In this document: positions 51,541-63,715 of the stretch, in pieces
Layout: each line of letters begins with the position of its first letter
Position numbering within the stretch: the first letter of the stretch is position 1
NCBI GenBank assembly: GCA_963930655.1
Contig: OZ005621.1
Location: forward strand, 18,215,001 to 18,279,000
DNA: 64,000 nt
Direction: 5' to 3'
From: Myrica gale
Lineage: Eukaryota; Streptophyta; Magnoliopsida; Fagales; Myricaceae
The notes under the pieces: generated by a model
The model's database searches: none
What the model saw: the letters and a program-made list of their open reading frames with translations, nothing else
What the model was told of the DNA's origin: nothing
Position numbers and translations under genes: made by a program

Positions 51541-52727
51541 TGCAAACAATTCATAATTGATTTTGATGATAACAAAAATTCTAAGTTTTGAAGTCTTTTA
51601 TATTTTATATTCTCTCTTTGCTCTACTTCTAGAGAGAAAATGCCTTGAATAAGAGCGAAGAACGCACCAATCAAGAAAGTTTGTGCTCTCACCTGCCAAA
51701 CTTTAGTTTTTCTTTGAGAATCTTGTCTTCTTGCACTCTATTGAGTTTTTCATTTACTGATTCGGTTTAGAGAGTCATTTCACATGTTTTGTACTTTCCA
51801 CTTGTTTATTCGGCTTAAATAGTGATTCTTTGTGATTCATTTGTACCCATCTTTTGTAAACCACTTGAGTGTTGGACAAACATTTGGTCATACTTGTGTT
51901 TGCTTATATATTTAGTTATTTACTATAATATTTTCTTAATTTCTTAGCATTTTTACTGTTTTGTTTTTCAAATTTCTAGATCATGTCATTTTTAAATTAA
52001 ACAATCTCCATGTCAGTACATGTAACAACATGTAGAATATATAACTTTAAACTAAATATTAAATATTTCAAAAAATAGTAAAAATGAACAGAGCTACATC
52101 AAACGTGTGAATTGACAATATGTTCCAATTAACGAAGTTGGATCCCTTACTAGAAGCAATATTCACGCAACATGTAACAGCCGGGAAGAGTTAATTGAAC
52201 ATTGCTTCACGCAATATGTAACAGCGGGGAAGAGTTTGAATCAAGTTATTGTTGAGTTAAATACACTTTTAGATCAGTAATTAGTGGAGTCCTAATACTT
52301 TGTATTAGTTTATCTCCACAATTTTTAGACCGTAATATTTTACGAGGTTAAAGTTGTCATTCCTCTTACCAAAAATATTAACTTCTATTAAAATTGAAGG
52401 AAGAGGATGCAAAGTGTACAAGATTAATACTTGAGAGATGAAATATAATAAAATTGATCATTTGAGATGTATCAAAGATACAACATTCACTAACCCTTTT
52501 ATATGTAGTTGCAATTTAGTGGTTAATACGCAATCCTCCACCTTTGGACTTTATTGTATTTTGTTGTTCTTTCATAAGCCACTTTTAATGGAGCTTTATA
52601 GTCATAAGAAAACTCATAGAAATTATTACTTTAAGTTCTAGATAGCAAAATCGAAAGAAAAAACAAAACAAAAAAAGCACTTTTGAAAAGAGGGTTGATC
52701 TTGGATGTGCAAAGAATTTAGGCATTC
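51541..52727. other. No gene; one weak inverted-repeat block
   Basis: 52140-52240 has two copies of CACGCAA(C/T)ATGTAACAGC(C/G)GGGAAGAGTT (52162 and 52208, 46 bases apart). 52265-52475 shows facing phrases of the long-TIR MITE style (AGTAATTAGTGGAGTCCTAATA; GCAAAGTGTACAAGATTAAT). Otherwise AT-rich spacer. Confidence 0.4.
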
Positions 52728-52966
52728 AAATATAGGGATGAGATCCTTTGCATCGAATTGTAGAGCAATTGATGAGAGAGAGTGAGATAGAGAGGTGAGT
52801 CTCGCCCGGGACCCATACCTGTCGGGGCAAGCAGGACTTACACCTGCCCGAATAGGGTTCTCTTGTTCGGGTAGATGTGGGTCCCGGTCGAGACTCACTC
52901 ATCTCTCTCTGGATAGCTTTATAATTCGGTCACCCGAATTGCAAAGGATCCCGATCCCAAATATAG
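52728..52966. repeat. Long hairpin (foldback) of about 240 bases
   Basis: The arms are about 115 bases and nearly fill the element. Left arm in order: GGGATGAGATCCTTTGCA, GAGAGAG, GTGAGTCTCGCCCGGGACCC, GGCAAGCAGG. Right arm inverse: GGGATCGGGATCCTTTGCA, GAGAGAG, GTGAGTCTCGACCGGGACCC, then CCCGAACAAGAG. The centre is near CCTGCCCGAATAGGG. Arms agree at roughly four of five positions. A MITE of the GGGATC.GGATCC type is likely; a small-RNA precursor is possible. Confidence 0.82.
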
Positions 52967-53657
52967 ATGGTCAAAATGTGACGTCCCAAGCTAATGATCA
53001 TGATCTACTGCAGCTCAAACGCTTTGATACTTTCTTGGACAGTGAAATTGCCTATTCAAATCTCAAGTTTTAATATTTTTTTTTTTGAGTAAGGAGGAGA
53101 AACCGATTCGATATGTCTATCAGAATGAACCCACTTAACAAGTCAGTAAACTCAAGACTGGTGCAATTCTCACAAACAACACAAATTAGATTGTTTATCT
53201 TTATCAAGAGAATGACTCCAAAAAATTATTTATAGAGATTTGATTTTAAAACTTACAACCGGTTTGTTTTTCAAAATTATATTAAAATTTTACTTTTATA
53301 AAACTGCTTTAAAATTTTACTTTTATTTATATCACATTCATCAATTCCAATACCACTTCGTTTTTAACATTAACACAATATTTTATTAAAATTTTAAAAA
53401 CAAACAGCATGTTAAAGAGAGAGTAAACTCTTAAATTCCAACTGTTGAGTCTCTCGACATTCCAAATTAACCTTTGAGATTTATTTATTTTTCTATTAAC
53501 TCAAGCTGCGAGTCAGTGGATTCAATAAATAAACGAAACGTCCTTTTCTTTTCTCTCCTCAATATTAGGAAAAAAAATTCAAAGCCCTACATGAGACCGA
53601 TTCAGATTGGTGTCACTTCATTTGCTATTATGGTCCAGTTTACTATTTTTTTATTAA
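52967..53657. other. No gene recognised
   Basis: AT-rich spacer of 691 bases. 53250-53400 has facing AAAATTTTACTTTTAT phrases without clear ends. Confidence 0.45.
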
Positions 53658-53666
53658 AAAAATTAA

Positions 53667-54273
53667 GGAAAATATGATATTTGATCACTAGATTTACATC
53701 ACTTTTACGATGTAGTCACTAAGTTTAATTTTTTTACTAAATGGTCACTGAGAATATATAGTTGTGACAATTTGATATTTCCGTCGAACATCCGTTAATT
53801 TTTAATGGAATAAAATGCGGTCGACCGCTACATGATGCGACCGATCTCTTCATGAAGCGGTCAAACGCTTCATATAGCAGTCGATCGCTATAATTTACCG
53901 TTGCCACAACAGTAAACAAACCAGTCGATTGCTATTCTGGTTAAAAATTTAACGGAGGTTTGACGGAAAGACCAAATCGTCACAACTATATATTCTCAGT
54001 GATCATTTAGTAAAAAAATGAAACCTAGTGACTAAATCATAAAAATGAAGCGATCGAACGCTTCATGTAGCGGTCGATCGCTATAATTTACCGTTGCCGC
54101 AACAGTAAACAAACCAGTCAATTGTTATTCCGGTTAAAAATTTAACGGAGGTTTGACGAAAAGACCAAATCGTCACAACTATATATTCTCAGTGATCATT
54201 TAATAAAAAAATGAAACCTAATGACTAAATCGTAAAAATGATGTAATCCTAGTAATCAAATATCATATTTTTC
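53667..54273. mobile_element. MULE-type MITE with internal 193-bp tandem duplication
   Basis: The TIRs are GGAAAATATGATATTTGATC and, inverse, GAAAAATATGATATTTGATT, continuing for about 100 bases. The flanks AAAAATTAA (53658-53666) and AAAAATGAA (54274-54282) agree at eight of nine positions, the 9-bp Mutator type. The centre has AGCGGTCGATCGC palindromic words. The right half occurs twice with a period of 193 bases (TAATTTACCGTTGCC at 53891 and 54084), so the element was lengthened after it formed. Confidence 0.82.
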
Positions 54274-54282
54274 AAAAATGAA

Positions 54283-54849
54283 ATATGGTCAACAAAAACC
54301 ATTTGCAGTCTTCCGGTCTGGCCCGTTCGAACCGGAAAGGCTAGCGGTTTTGCCTGAACTGTAATATCCAGCGAGAACGCGTTGGGTCCCAACGTAGACT
54401 GCATGGATGTCAGGTGTCCCAAGTAACTTCATCATATGCCTTCGTAGCATTTTTCGTTCATTTTTTATATTTAAAAATACGAATTTTCCACTGTGAAGTG
54501 TGAACATCCCAAAACGACAAGGTCTTGCCCAATCATTATACCACTCCTGTCAATAATTTCACACCTCATGGATCCAAACACACGTAATATAAAAATAAAC
54601 AATTATTAAAAAAAATAAACCGTCGCTCTCTCTCTCTCTCTCTCTCTATCTCACAGAGAGCCATGGCCGTTTCTCTTTCCCCAATGCCCCCGAACCTCCT
54701 TTCCCGCTCTCTCTAAAAATTCCGCAGTCTCTGAACTCTCTGTCTCTCAAATTCCGCAGTCTCTGAACTCCCTCTCTCTATCAAAAAATTGACCTCATGT
54801 CTTTTTCTCGATTGAAATTCTAGTAGCTACAAAGAAGATCGCCGAGGAA
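54283..54849 (+). promoter_or_regulatory. Promoter and leader of the LRR gene, with CT tract
   Basis: 567 bases before the ATG at 54850. A (CT)12-type pyrimidine tract (about 54625-54648) and two CTCTGAACTC repeats at 54731 and 54762 suggest a leader or core promoter of the CT-rich kind common in plants. The antisense 72-codon frame at 54289-54507 has no family. Confidence 0.45.
54663..54716 (+). other. Possible upstream ORF, 17 codons
   Basis: ATGGCCGTT to TAA, in the CT-rich leader of the LRR gene, 133 bases before its ATG and ending well before it. Starts in a good context (GCCATGG). Relevant only if transcription begins upstream of 54663. Confidence 0.35.
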
Positions 54850-57800
54850 ATGGCGATTGTGACCGGGGATCGGTACCTGGAGAAGCTGGTGAAATTCATT
54901 GACGGGCAAGCCGGTGTGTTGCTGGACGGTGCCACAGTCCTGAAGCTGAACCCGGCCGGGTTGCACTACGTGCAGTCCCGTCTGGAGGCGCTGAACGAGC
55001 TCGAGAGCCTGCTGGCAGGTGCGCCCGTCGACTACCTCCGCTCCTACGTGTCGGACCTCGGGGACCACCGCGCGCTCGAGAATCTTCGCCGGATTCTGCG
55101 CTTGCTGCACTCGCTCAAGGTTGTCTCGGCGCTGCCACCGCCGTCGCGGGACCCCACGCCTCTGTCGTTGCGCCCGTTTGGGAGGCTGAGAGTTCTGGAG
55201 CTCAGAGGCTGCGATTTGTCCACCTCGGCGGCCCGAGGGCTGTTGGAGCTGACGTACACTTTGGAAAAGATCATATGCCACAACTCTACGGTGAGTTTGT
55301 TTGCTTTCTTGCTGAGAAGCTTAGGGAATGGAAAACAGATGAGTGGGATTTGTATTTGGATTTGGATTTGAAAATTAGTATTTCCACGTACTATAAATTA
55401 TTCGTAGGAATGCCTTTGGAGCTTGGTTTTTGAATAAAAATTAATATTTTCGACTCCTACTTTGCTTATTGGTAAGTGGGAAGTATTAGATTCTTAAATT
55501 TTGAATGCCGCTCTTTTTCTAATTTCATCAGAAATATAACGACTCCCTTATGGTTCTTGAATTTCTCACCACCCATAGACTTCGAGTCATACATCTCGAA
55601 TCAGAATCTCACTTTTCGAACTTTCTATTTTTCTCCCTTTTGTTGTTAGGTGTATTTAATGATATGATCAATCAGTTTGCTATTAGAGCTAACTAGCTTT
55701 TTTTCCCCTTTGTTATTGGGTATAATTAAGGACGCTCTACGACATATTTTTGCGAGTAGAATTGCTGAGGTAAAGGACTCTCCACAATGGAAGCGCTTGT
55801 CCTTCAGTTCGTGTGCATGCAATGGCATGGTTCTCATGGATGAGTCTTTGCAACTTCTTCCTGCTGTTGAAACGCTTGATCTGAGCCGGAACAAGTTTGC
55901 AAAAGTGGATAATCTCCGCAAGTCTACAAAATTGAAGCACCTGGATCTTGGTTTTAATCAACTAAGATCAATTGCGTATTTCACCGAGGTATTCACTTGT
56001 AGTAGTTGACTCATGTTAAAATTAATTGTCTTGAAGTATATTTTTGGGTCTTTGTAAGATTTTTGATCAGAGAGTTCTTGTGACGGATGTATTATATCTA
56101 TATGTGCTGTTTAAAGTTAACAAGGTGATGAATGTTTGCACTTATAAAAAAAAAAGGTTCTAGCACATTTCTATCTCATCTTCAGGGTTTAGTTTTCCGG
56201 ATTACTTACAGCAAATTATTCAATGTTATGGTTGCAATTGGAAAAATGATTTGTGGACAACACCGGATTCTTGACTAAGAAGTTCTTTCTTCCCATTTAA
56301 AATAAAGAGAAGGATAAAAAGGCCTTTTCAGATTATCTCAGGAATTAGTGAGCAGTCTATACTTCAAGCTCTAGCATTGGTATACATAGCAAGTGCAGCT
56401 TGAACCAAATTAGGCTTGTTGTGGTTTCTTGGATAGACACTATCTGCATTTTGTGTCTGCTGCTGTGTTAATTACCATCCACAGTTGCAGCATCATATGA
56501 TGCCCTGTTAAGTAATCAACCACAGCTGCAGCATCATACGATGCCCTGTTAAATAATCACCCCCAGTTGCAGCATCATGCCCTGATAGAGCACTTCATGT
56601 TTTCCTAAAACCTGCTTTTTCTCAGCTTCGCCACACTAACTTATGTGGTAGTAGTTTTGTGAATGTTTTAGATCATTTCGCAATCTAAGTTGGAAGTCCA
56701 GGCCTAATTCAGACCTTCCTTCATGGCATCCGCCTTCACTCATGAATTTCATCTGATGTCAGAGAGCATTATCTCAGAGTATTGACGCATGTGTTGTCCC
56801 TATGTATCACCAGCCCTGGTGGAAGTCGTTTACGGAGGAAAAGTTTCACATACACCATAAGACAACATGTACAAGCTTCATTTTGATAAAGATGTTTTAC
56901 CGTCACATTTAAAGATCTTCATACTTTCTTGATGCATGATCTAGAACCAAAGTGCTGTTTCTGTGGTATTAGATTTGCAACTTCTATCTTGAAATGCTGA
57001 GAAATTCTGATATGGGACATTATCTTGGTTATCCGAATATCTATATAGAATCTTTTTCCCTGGTTTTCAAAATGTACCTTGGCAAACTACTGACATTGGA
57101 CATTATGTTGCATGCTTTATAGGGTGAGTTTGCATTTTGCTTTCAACTTTTAATCTAGGAATTAGCTTTGGATCAACATACTGATGTTGTTGAACTGTGC
57201 AGGTCTCTTGTCCTATTGTTAAACTTGTTTTGAGGAACAATGCTCTATCAACATTGCACGGGATTGAGAACTTGAAGTCACTTGAAGGGCTTGATGTTTC
57301 CTACAATATCATTTCCAATTTCTTAGAGATAGAATTCCTTGCATGCCTTCCCTCTCTACGAAGCTTGTGGTTGGAAGGAAATCCATTATGTTGTGCCCGA
57401 TGGTACAGAGCACAAGTTTTCAGCTATTTCACTTATCCAGAGAAAGTAAGCCATGATTTGTGTCTCTAACTCTCCTGTCTGTTCTGTTTTTGAACATTTA
57501 ATGTTCTTCATGGTTAGGTTTGGACGAGTTATTGAGTCAGAGTATTTAAGCAAGCATTTCATTATTCTTTTCTCAATTTTGTGCCCCTGCTGAGCTGACA
57601 ATTTTCACTCTTTTGGTGTATGCTGATTAGTTGAAGTTAGATGACACACACGTCAGCACCAGAGAGTTCTGGAAGCGGCAAATTATTATTGCCAGCAGGC
57701 AGAAGCGACCTGCCACCTTTGGATTTTATTCTCCTGCAAAAGACGAAGCTAAAGAAGAGGGGAGTATTAATCAAAATAGGGTATGCAATCGTTTGATTAA

Positions 57801-60800
57801 TGTGGAGCTAGGCATTCATTTATAAGTAACACTTTATGTTGGTCAAAACAAAAAAGTAACACTTTATGTTTGAGTGCTCGCATTTAGATACATATACACA
57901 TATCTATGGATATATGCTACTTATGCTCTTCATTAACATTGATTTAGGCAGTCGTCTTATGCTTTAATGTTTTACAGAGAAAGGTATCTCGTCTTGCATC
58001 TATTCAGAATGAGGAAGAGAGCACATGTTCTGACCAAGAGTCTGTATCATGTGATATTGACATTCAGAGCAGAGACGGGACTGTCATGTGTGATGAAGAA
58101 GATGAAGTTGTTGATCTGATGAATAGAGTTGAACTCATGAAGAAAGAGCATTCCGTTCTTTGGTTACGTGAGTTTAGGGAGTGGATGGATCATGCTTCTG
58201 AGAATTTTGGGGATGGAACTAAATCAATTGGGGAAATGCTGCATGATGAGAAAGAAAACTATATGAAAAGAAAGTCAAGCAAAAGAAATCTTGGTGAAAG
58301 TTTGAGATATATCTCAGACTGTGTTCAAGCTTCTGGAGATGAGAGTAGTACAAATATTTTAGATTCTGATAATTCTTTTGCAGATATATCTACTGGTCTG
58401 CCTGCTAATCCATACTTTAGCGAAGTTGGTTCTCTGGGCAGGAATAGTGCGGTTTCTCTGGCTGACATTTTGAGGATCGATAAAAAACAGGAGAATGTAA
58501 AATCTGATTCACAAGACAGGGTTGATACTTTTTCTATGCAAGCTAAAAGCTCGCTGCCTGTTATCTATGCCATCCAAGGCTGTCATAAGGTGGTTGACAA
58601 TGTCATGATACCACGATTATCAGCCATTGATGATGTATCACAGCCTCCTTCTTCCTGTGCTTGCACTGGATCTCCCCCTTATTATCAAGAGGACATTCTC
58701 CATCGCCGCCACAACTTAGTCGAAGAAATTTTGCAGCTATCTGCAGAGTCTTATTCAGTTGCATCATCAGACAGTAACACAAGCTGTAGTGATGATGATT
58801 TCTCTGAATCAGTACCTGAAGTTGACAAGTCACTGAATGAGAAGTATCCTAGGAGTGTTGAAGGGCACCTATCTTCAATAGAATTGGAGAGTAAGGATTT
58901 TGACCAAAGAAGTGAAAGTTCCCATGTAAGACAAAATGGCATATCTTATTGGTGTTCTTATAAAATGTCTAGTATGCAGAAACTTCGAACTTTAGAACAG
59001 TTTCAGCAATCACAACGGGATGATTGTCCTCCTGCTGCTGCTGCTGATGATGATGAAATTTCTAGTTTGGTCACCCAAGATGTGGATTATTTGGAGAAGA
59101 GGAAAACCAAAAGAAATCTAAAGAAGAGAGTAATTTCACTTGTGGGAGACAATAACGTGGTTTGCACAACAGAATCATCACTTAATTCAGGTGGCAATAT
59201 AGATACTCATGGAGCTGACATAGACAATGAGCAAGTGAAACAATTTTCGTGTCCAGGAGAAATTCAGGAAGTTATTGCGAAGGGTGAATGCAGGCAAACA
59301 CAATTGTAGCCCCACTAATTGACGTTGCTCGTACATTTTCTGGGTATAGGTGCTCATCTGCCAGAAGTGAGGAATTCATTGAGAGCTACTTTAACACATA
59401 TGTTGCAGATTCCAGCATTCATGAAACTTGTCAGTGTTATTTGTGTTGTTGGGTACTTGAGCCAGACTCCAAATATAGAGAAAGGTGAATATTTATCTTT
59501 GACAATAAATGCTAGAAAATGCACGGGCGATATGAGTTTTTTCTGGCTCCTGCAAGTTATAACAAAAATGAAATTCCTCTTTTGGTACTAAGTTATTAAA
59601 CCATCGGCAAGTGGTGCTTGGACGAATGGATTTCCATAAAATATTTCCGTAGATGTGGTTGTTTTCTGTTGTCCTCTGCCTGTCCTGCGAGGAATTTACA
59701 GTTTTTGGGAGAAAATGACTTTCCTGTTCCTATTCCAATCTTCTTCCTGTTTGTGGGACCTGTGTTTTTCTTAGCTAGCCTTTGCTGAATATTTATAATG
59801 GTGCACGGAGTTTGTGCTAGTGACCACAGTAACACACGTCTGTACTATAGTTTGGCGATTGACATCCTCCGGAAGTTCTTCATATGTCAAGAAGCTAGTA
59901 TTTTTTCTTCTTCCTGATTATGTTAGATCGGTTTTATGGGTAATTCTATTTTTTGCTTCAATGTTACAAGTGAATGGATTTTTGTTATGGAATTTTGCAA
60001 CTGAAGAATCACCCCTTTTATTTATGTACTTCATGGGGGTGATACAGTTGCTATGTTTTCCCCGACGACTATGTTAAGTTCTAAGAATCTGACAGATATA
60101 GCTGCATTCTGAGCTTTGGAATCTCTAACCTACACTGAACGAATTTGATATCTCTTTGCTTTTCTTCATGCATATTTTGATTATGTTCTCTAAAATATTA
60201 TCTCTGTGAAGGTTATTTGTACAACTTTTTATATTTGTTCTTCTGGACTCTCCAAGTAATTAAACAATATGCTGAAATATGTAATTGTTTTGTAAACTGA
60301 AGTTGGCATGATGTTAGTTTCCCAGAAAAAGTTGGTATGATGTTTTATTGATTTCCATTGTTTCAGATACAGAGAAGTGGCTCTGGTACTCAGCAGTGAA
60401 ATCAAGTTGTATGTGCTGCTTATTGGCATCAGCAGTGATGGATCAGGTCCGGTTACAAAGTCTTTACAGGAGACATAATTTGCATTGGTTCTTTAATTTA
60501 AGTTTATTAGTTGGAGCCTTCTTGCACTGAGCCTTCAGGTTAATGACTATTGATCTGGCTTGATACAGGAACTGTCATGCGTTTGCTTGGCTGTCACAAA
60601 GTGGAAGATGTTAGAGATGTGTCCGTTGGTTTAGGACTTCAGGTTGTGAGGTTAGTGATTTTTGGTACTTTTCACAATGACAGAGTCGACCATTTTCCTA
60701 AAATAGTCTCTTTTTATGCTTGGTTTAGGTTGTACATTGACAGGGGTTTCGAATACGTGTTTATAACTAGAAGTATTGAGAAATCAAGAGAATTACTGAG

Positions 60801-62662
60801 GAACTTGAAAGTTGAGGATTCATTTCTGGCAAACGATCCTCCATTACTAAGGTGACTTACGTGTCTGAAACGTATACTTTTTTATAGTATTACTGTGTCA
60901 CTACTATTTCTACTGAATCTATTTAGTTTCAAAATCATTAGGTTAGCTGCTACTTCTTTCCTTCTCTGTGTTATGATAGACTGGTTTTGGAAATTTAAAT
61001 GGCAGTTTGGAGCAGGTTCAGGTTGAATTGTTTGAGAAGCAAATATGTGGAGCTTCAAAAGTGAGCATATTTCAGTACTCTATGGTACTATTCTGGCGGA
61101 ACAACAATGAAGGTTTAGTTCTCTCTAGTTCATCCTGGTCATAATTTCTATGTTAATGTCTCTGAGACTGTTGTGAGAGATTTCAGTATTGTGCTGAAAA
61201 AAAAATTGGCTGGTCATAATTTCTAGTGCGAATGTAATTGATCGGATTGATTCTCAGCGACTTACATAATTCAATAATGGGCTCGACTAGTTTTGCATAA
61301 ATGTGTAGGAATAGACAGTTCTACATAAAAAAGCTGAGGTGTTCATTTTTCACTCAAGTTTGAGAGTCAACTCTTACTTTTTCATTATTTGATCAGTTAT
61401 AATTATATGATTTCTTTGAACTGGACATAAATTTTTTATATTGATGATGGTTAATCGTTCATTGTGCAGCAGAGGATAAATGGCTTTCAAGATCACTATT
61501 TGTGATTGGAAGGCATCTTCTTCTGTGCATGGAGGACCTTGTGCAGTTCAGCTCCCTTTCGATGGATTCATCTTTGCCTCCATATTTCTTGCTTGATTCA
61601 TGTTGCTCCATTGATGACATATCTGAAATGGTAACTTGCTGATTTTACTAACTCTTTCCTAAAGATGTTGCCTTTAATTTTTTTTTTCTATTGCATGATT
61701 CTAAGATTCAGTTGCATTTTGGTCTCCGACATTTATTGTGTTGTGTGTCCGTTCTTTCCTTTTCCTTGGCATAACATATTAGAGATTATCATCACCCCAT
61801 AGTTATTCCCGTCAATTCTTAGTTAATATACTGTTCAAGTTTTTTTTTTCACGAATATATTGTTCAGTCACGATGGTAGCCAAAGGATCATGTTCAGTGT
61901 TATGATTTCTGAACGATCAATATAGTACCTGCGTTGCCAAGCATGTGCTGGTCGGATATGTCCCAACTTTTGTATACCAACAGTGTTTTTTTTCCGTGGC
62001 ATCTTAGCTTTGTACAACTCAACTCATTTTTGTTTTCCCTTCCAAAACTAAGATTCCACCATGTTTCTGGTTTCACATATCAAATTTTTCTTCCCACCAG
62101 CGTTATAAGGCATTGTATAATCTCTGTCATTGCCTTCGTCTCAGTCAATATCTCGTTAAGCCTTTAATGGAATAGTGAATTTTTAACATATGGTAGCCAA
62201 TGGTTCATGCATACCATGCTTGGTCATCACTGTGACGATGTTCTCTTAACTGATGGGATTTATTAGGGCATATACTTCAAGCTAACTGTGTAGTGTTGTG
62301 TTCCTTGCTTCAGTGGTTTTGTTACTTAAAGAATTCTTTTCTATCTTCTCTTATTATGTCTTTTAAGTTGTGGAGGTGTGAAAGTACGTCGGTTTATATC
62401 TGAACTCCATTACCAGGTCATTGAAGCTAGAGAGGCATGGTGTGTGATCTTAGCTCTTAAATGTGCCACATCAGAGTTTCACCCCTCTGCTGAAGCTGAC
62501 AAGGAGGTTGTAGCAATCAGTGATGAAAAGAGAGCTTCAGTCTCTGTTACATGGAAGATCAAGTGGTTCTGTGAAGAAAGTCTGTTCAATTTTGTCGCAT
62601 TGTGAAAGGCAATCCGTGCAGGAATATCCATGTCTCCTTTGCTTGTAAGATGTATCTCGTGA
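54850..62662 (+). CDS. LRR protein, 'outer arm dynein light chain 1'-like (At1g78230 type), two lesions
   Basis: Eleven exons, all phases consistent: 54850-55290, 55731-55988, 57203-57445, 57631-57780, 57978-59484, 60373-60446, 60569-60650, 60729-60851, 61006-61112, 61473-61630, 62417-62605 or 62662. N terminus MAIVTGDRYLEKLVKFIDGQ; leucine-rich repeats in exons 2-3 (VETLDLSRNKFAKVDNLRK, LKHLDLGFNQLRSI, LEGLDVSYNII, LRSLWLEGNPLC); acidic linker in exon 5; conserved C-terminal domain from exon 6. About 1130 residues if intact. The dynein name is historical, as flowering plants lack dyneins; role unknown. Lesions: in exon 5 near 59297 the frame slips (GECRQ runs to a TAG at 59307, while ANTIVAPLIDVAR continues one frame over; exon length is 1507, needing +1 or +4). 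In exon 11 TGA at 62603 stands where a Leu is expected (VAL*KAIRAG), 18 codons before the usual stop. Confidence 0.88.
56479..56584. repeat. Minisatellite in intron 2 of the LRR gene
   Basis: Three units of about 42 bases built on CACAG(T/C)TGCAGCATCATA and GATGCCCTGTTAA(G/A)TAATCA; the third is shortened. Confidence 0.85.
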
Positions 62663-63267
62663 ATTTTTTTTGTTTGTTTGCTATTCATTTCATTCATTTG
62701 ATCTGGTCTTCGATTATTTTTTTCTCTTTCTCAACTTAGTTCTCTTAGAAGCCTAAAGTGTGGTGAGTCAATTGCTTCCGTTTGTGTTCTTTGATTTGCA
62801 TTCGTTTAGCATTCCATCATGTACATTTTGTACAGCCTACAACATCAAAGCAAGTTGATAGTTTTCCATTCTATGGCACAGCTCTCTCTCTCTCTCTCTC
62901 CCCTCTTATATTTGGGAAATTATACGGTAAATGCTAGTTTCTTGGATCTCAAGAATGTAAAAAAATTGGCTATGAGCTTTAGTAGTATTTAATTCTAGTT
63001 GGTTCATTGCTGTAAGAGCTTTGTCAAATTTTGAAGACATGAGAATTTGATGAATGTATGTTTTTCAGTGCATTTTGGAAGATTAATGTGTGGAACTTTG
63101 GGTCCGTATTTAAGAAAATATGTGACTACAGAATGACATCTCACTGCACAAGAATCCAAGTTCATGTGGCCTGATGAGAATCCCTGCAATTTCCTCTCTA
63201 CCCAAAAAGAAAATTTACTCCTGCATTATACCAAAGAGACGAATACAATATGCGGACCATAGTATTT
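62663..63267. other. 3' region of the LRR gene, no further gene
   Basis: Probably 3' untranslated sequence at first, then spacer. A (CT)n run lies at 62881-62902. No coding signature. Confidence 0.45.
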
Positions 63268-63715
63268 AATTGTTTGCGTGAAGCTCTAGGAGGTGTGAGT
63301 CTTACACTATTTACTGCATATTGTATCTGTTTCTCTTTGAATGGCACACTTCAATTCTATGTGGTGTTACTGCATATTATATTTGTTTCTTTTGAATGGC
63401 ACACTTCAATTCTAGGTATTGTAAGTCTTACACTAAATTGTTTGCGTGAAGCTCCTGGTGGTGTGAGTCTTACACTATTTACTGCCTATTGTATCTGTTT
63501 CTTTGGAATGGAATACTTTAATTCTGAGTCTTGCATTATTTACTGCATATTATATATGTTTCTCTTTGAATGGCACACTTCAATTCTAGTTGTTGCGAGT
63601 CTTACACTAAATTGCTTGCGTGAAGCTCTAGGTGGTGTGAGTCTTACACTATTGACTGCATATTGTAACTGTTTCTCTGGAAGGGAACACTTTAATTTGG
63701 AAAGGGAATTGTAGA
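63268..63715. repeat. Tandem repeat of about 170 bases, nearly three units
   Basis: Units start at AATTGTTTGCGTGAAGCTC (63268, 63436) and AATTGCTTGCGTGAAGCTC (63610), periods 168 and 174. Each unit contains sub-repeats: GTGAGTCTTACACTATTTAC and GAATGGCACACTTCAATTCT, the latter twice per unit. The plus frame 63250-63714 stays open for 154 codons because the units keep phase only roughly; the protein is hydrophobic, repetitive and unlike any family. Confidence 0.85.

Noticed and set aside
54820-55281. 153-codon minus-strand frame
   Set aside because: Antisense of LRR gene exon 1, open because of its high GC content.
54850-62662. Dynein function for the LRR gene
   Set aside because: The name comes from LRR similarity; flowering plants have no axonemal dynein, so no motor role is claimed.
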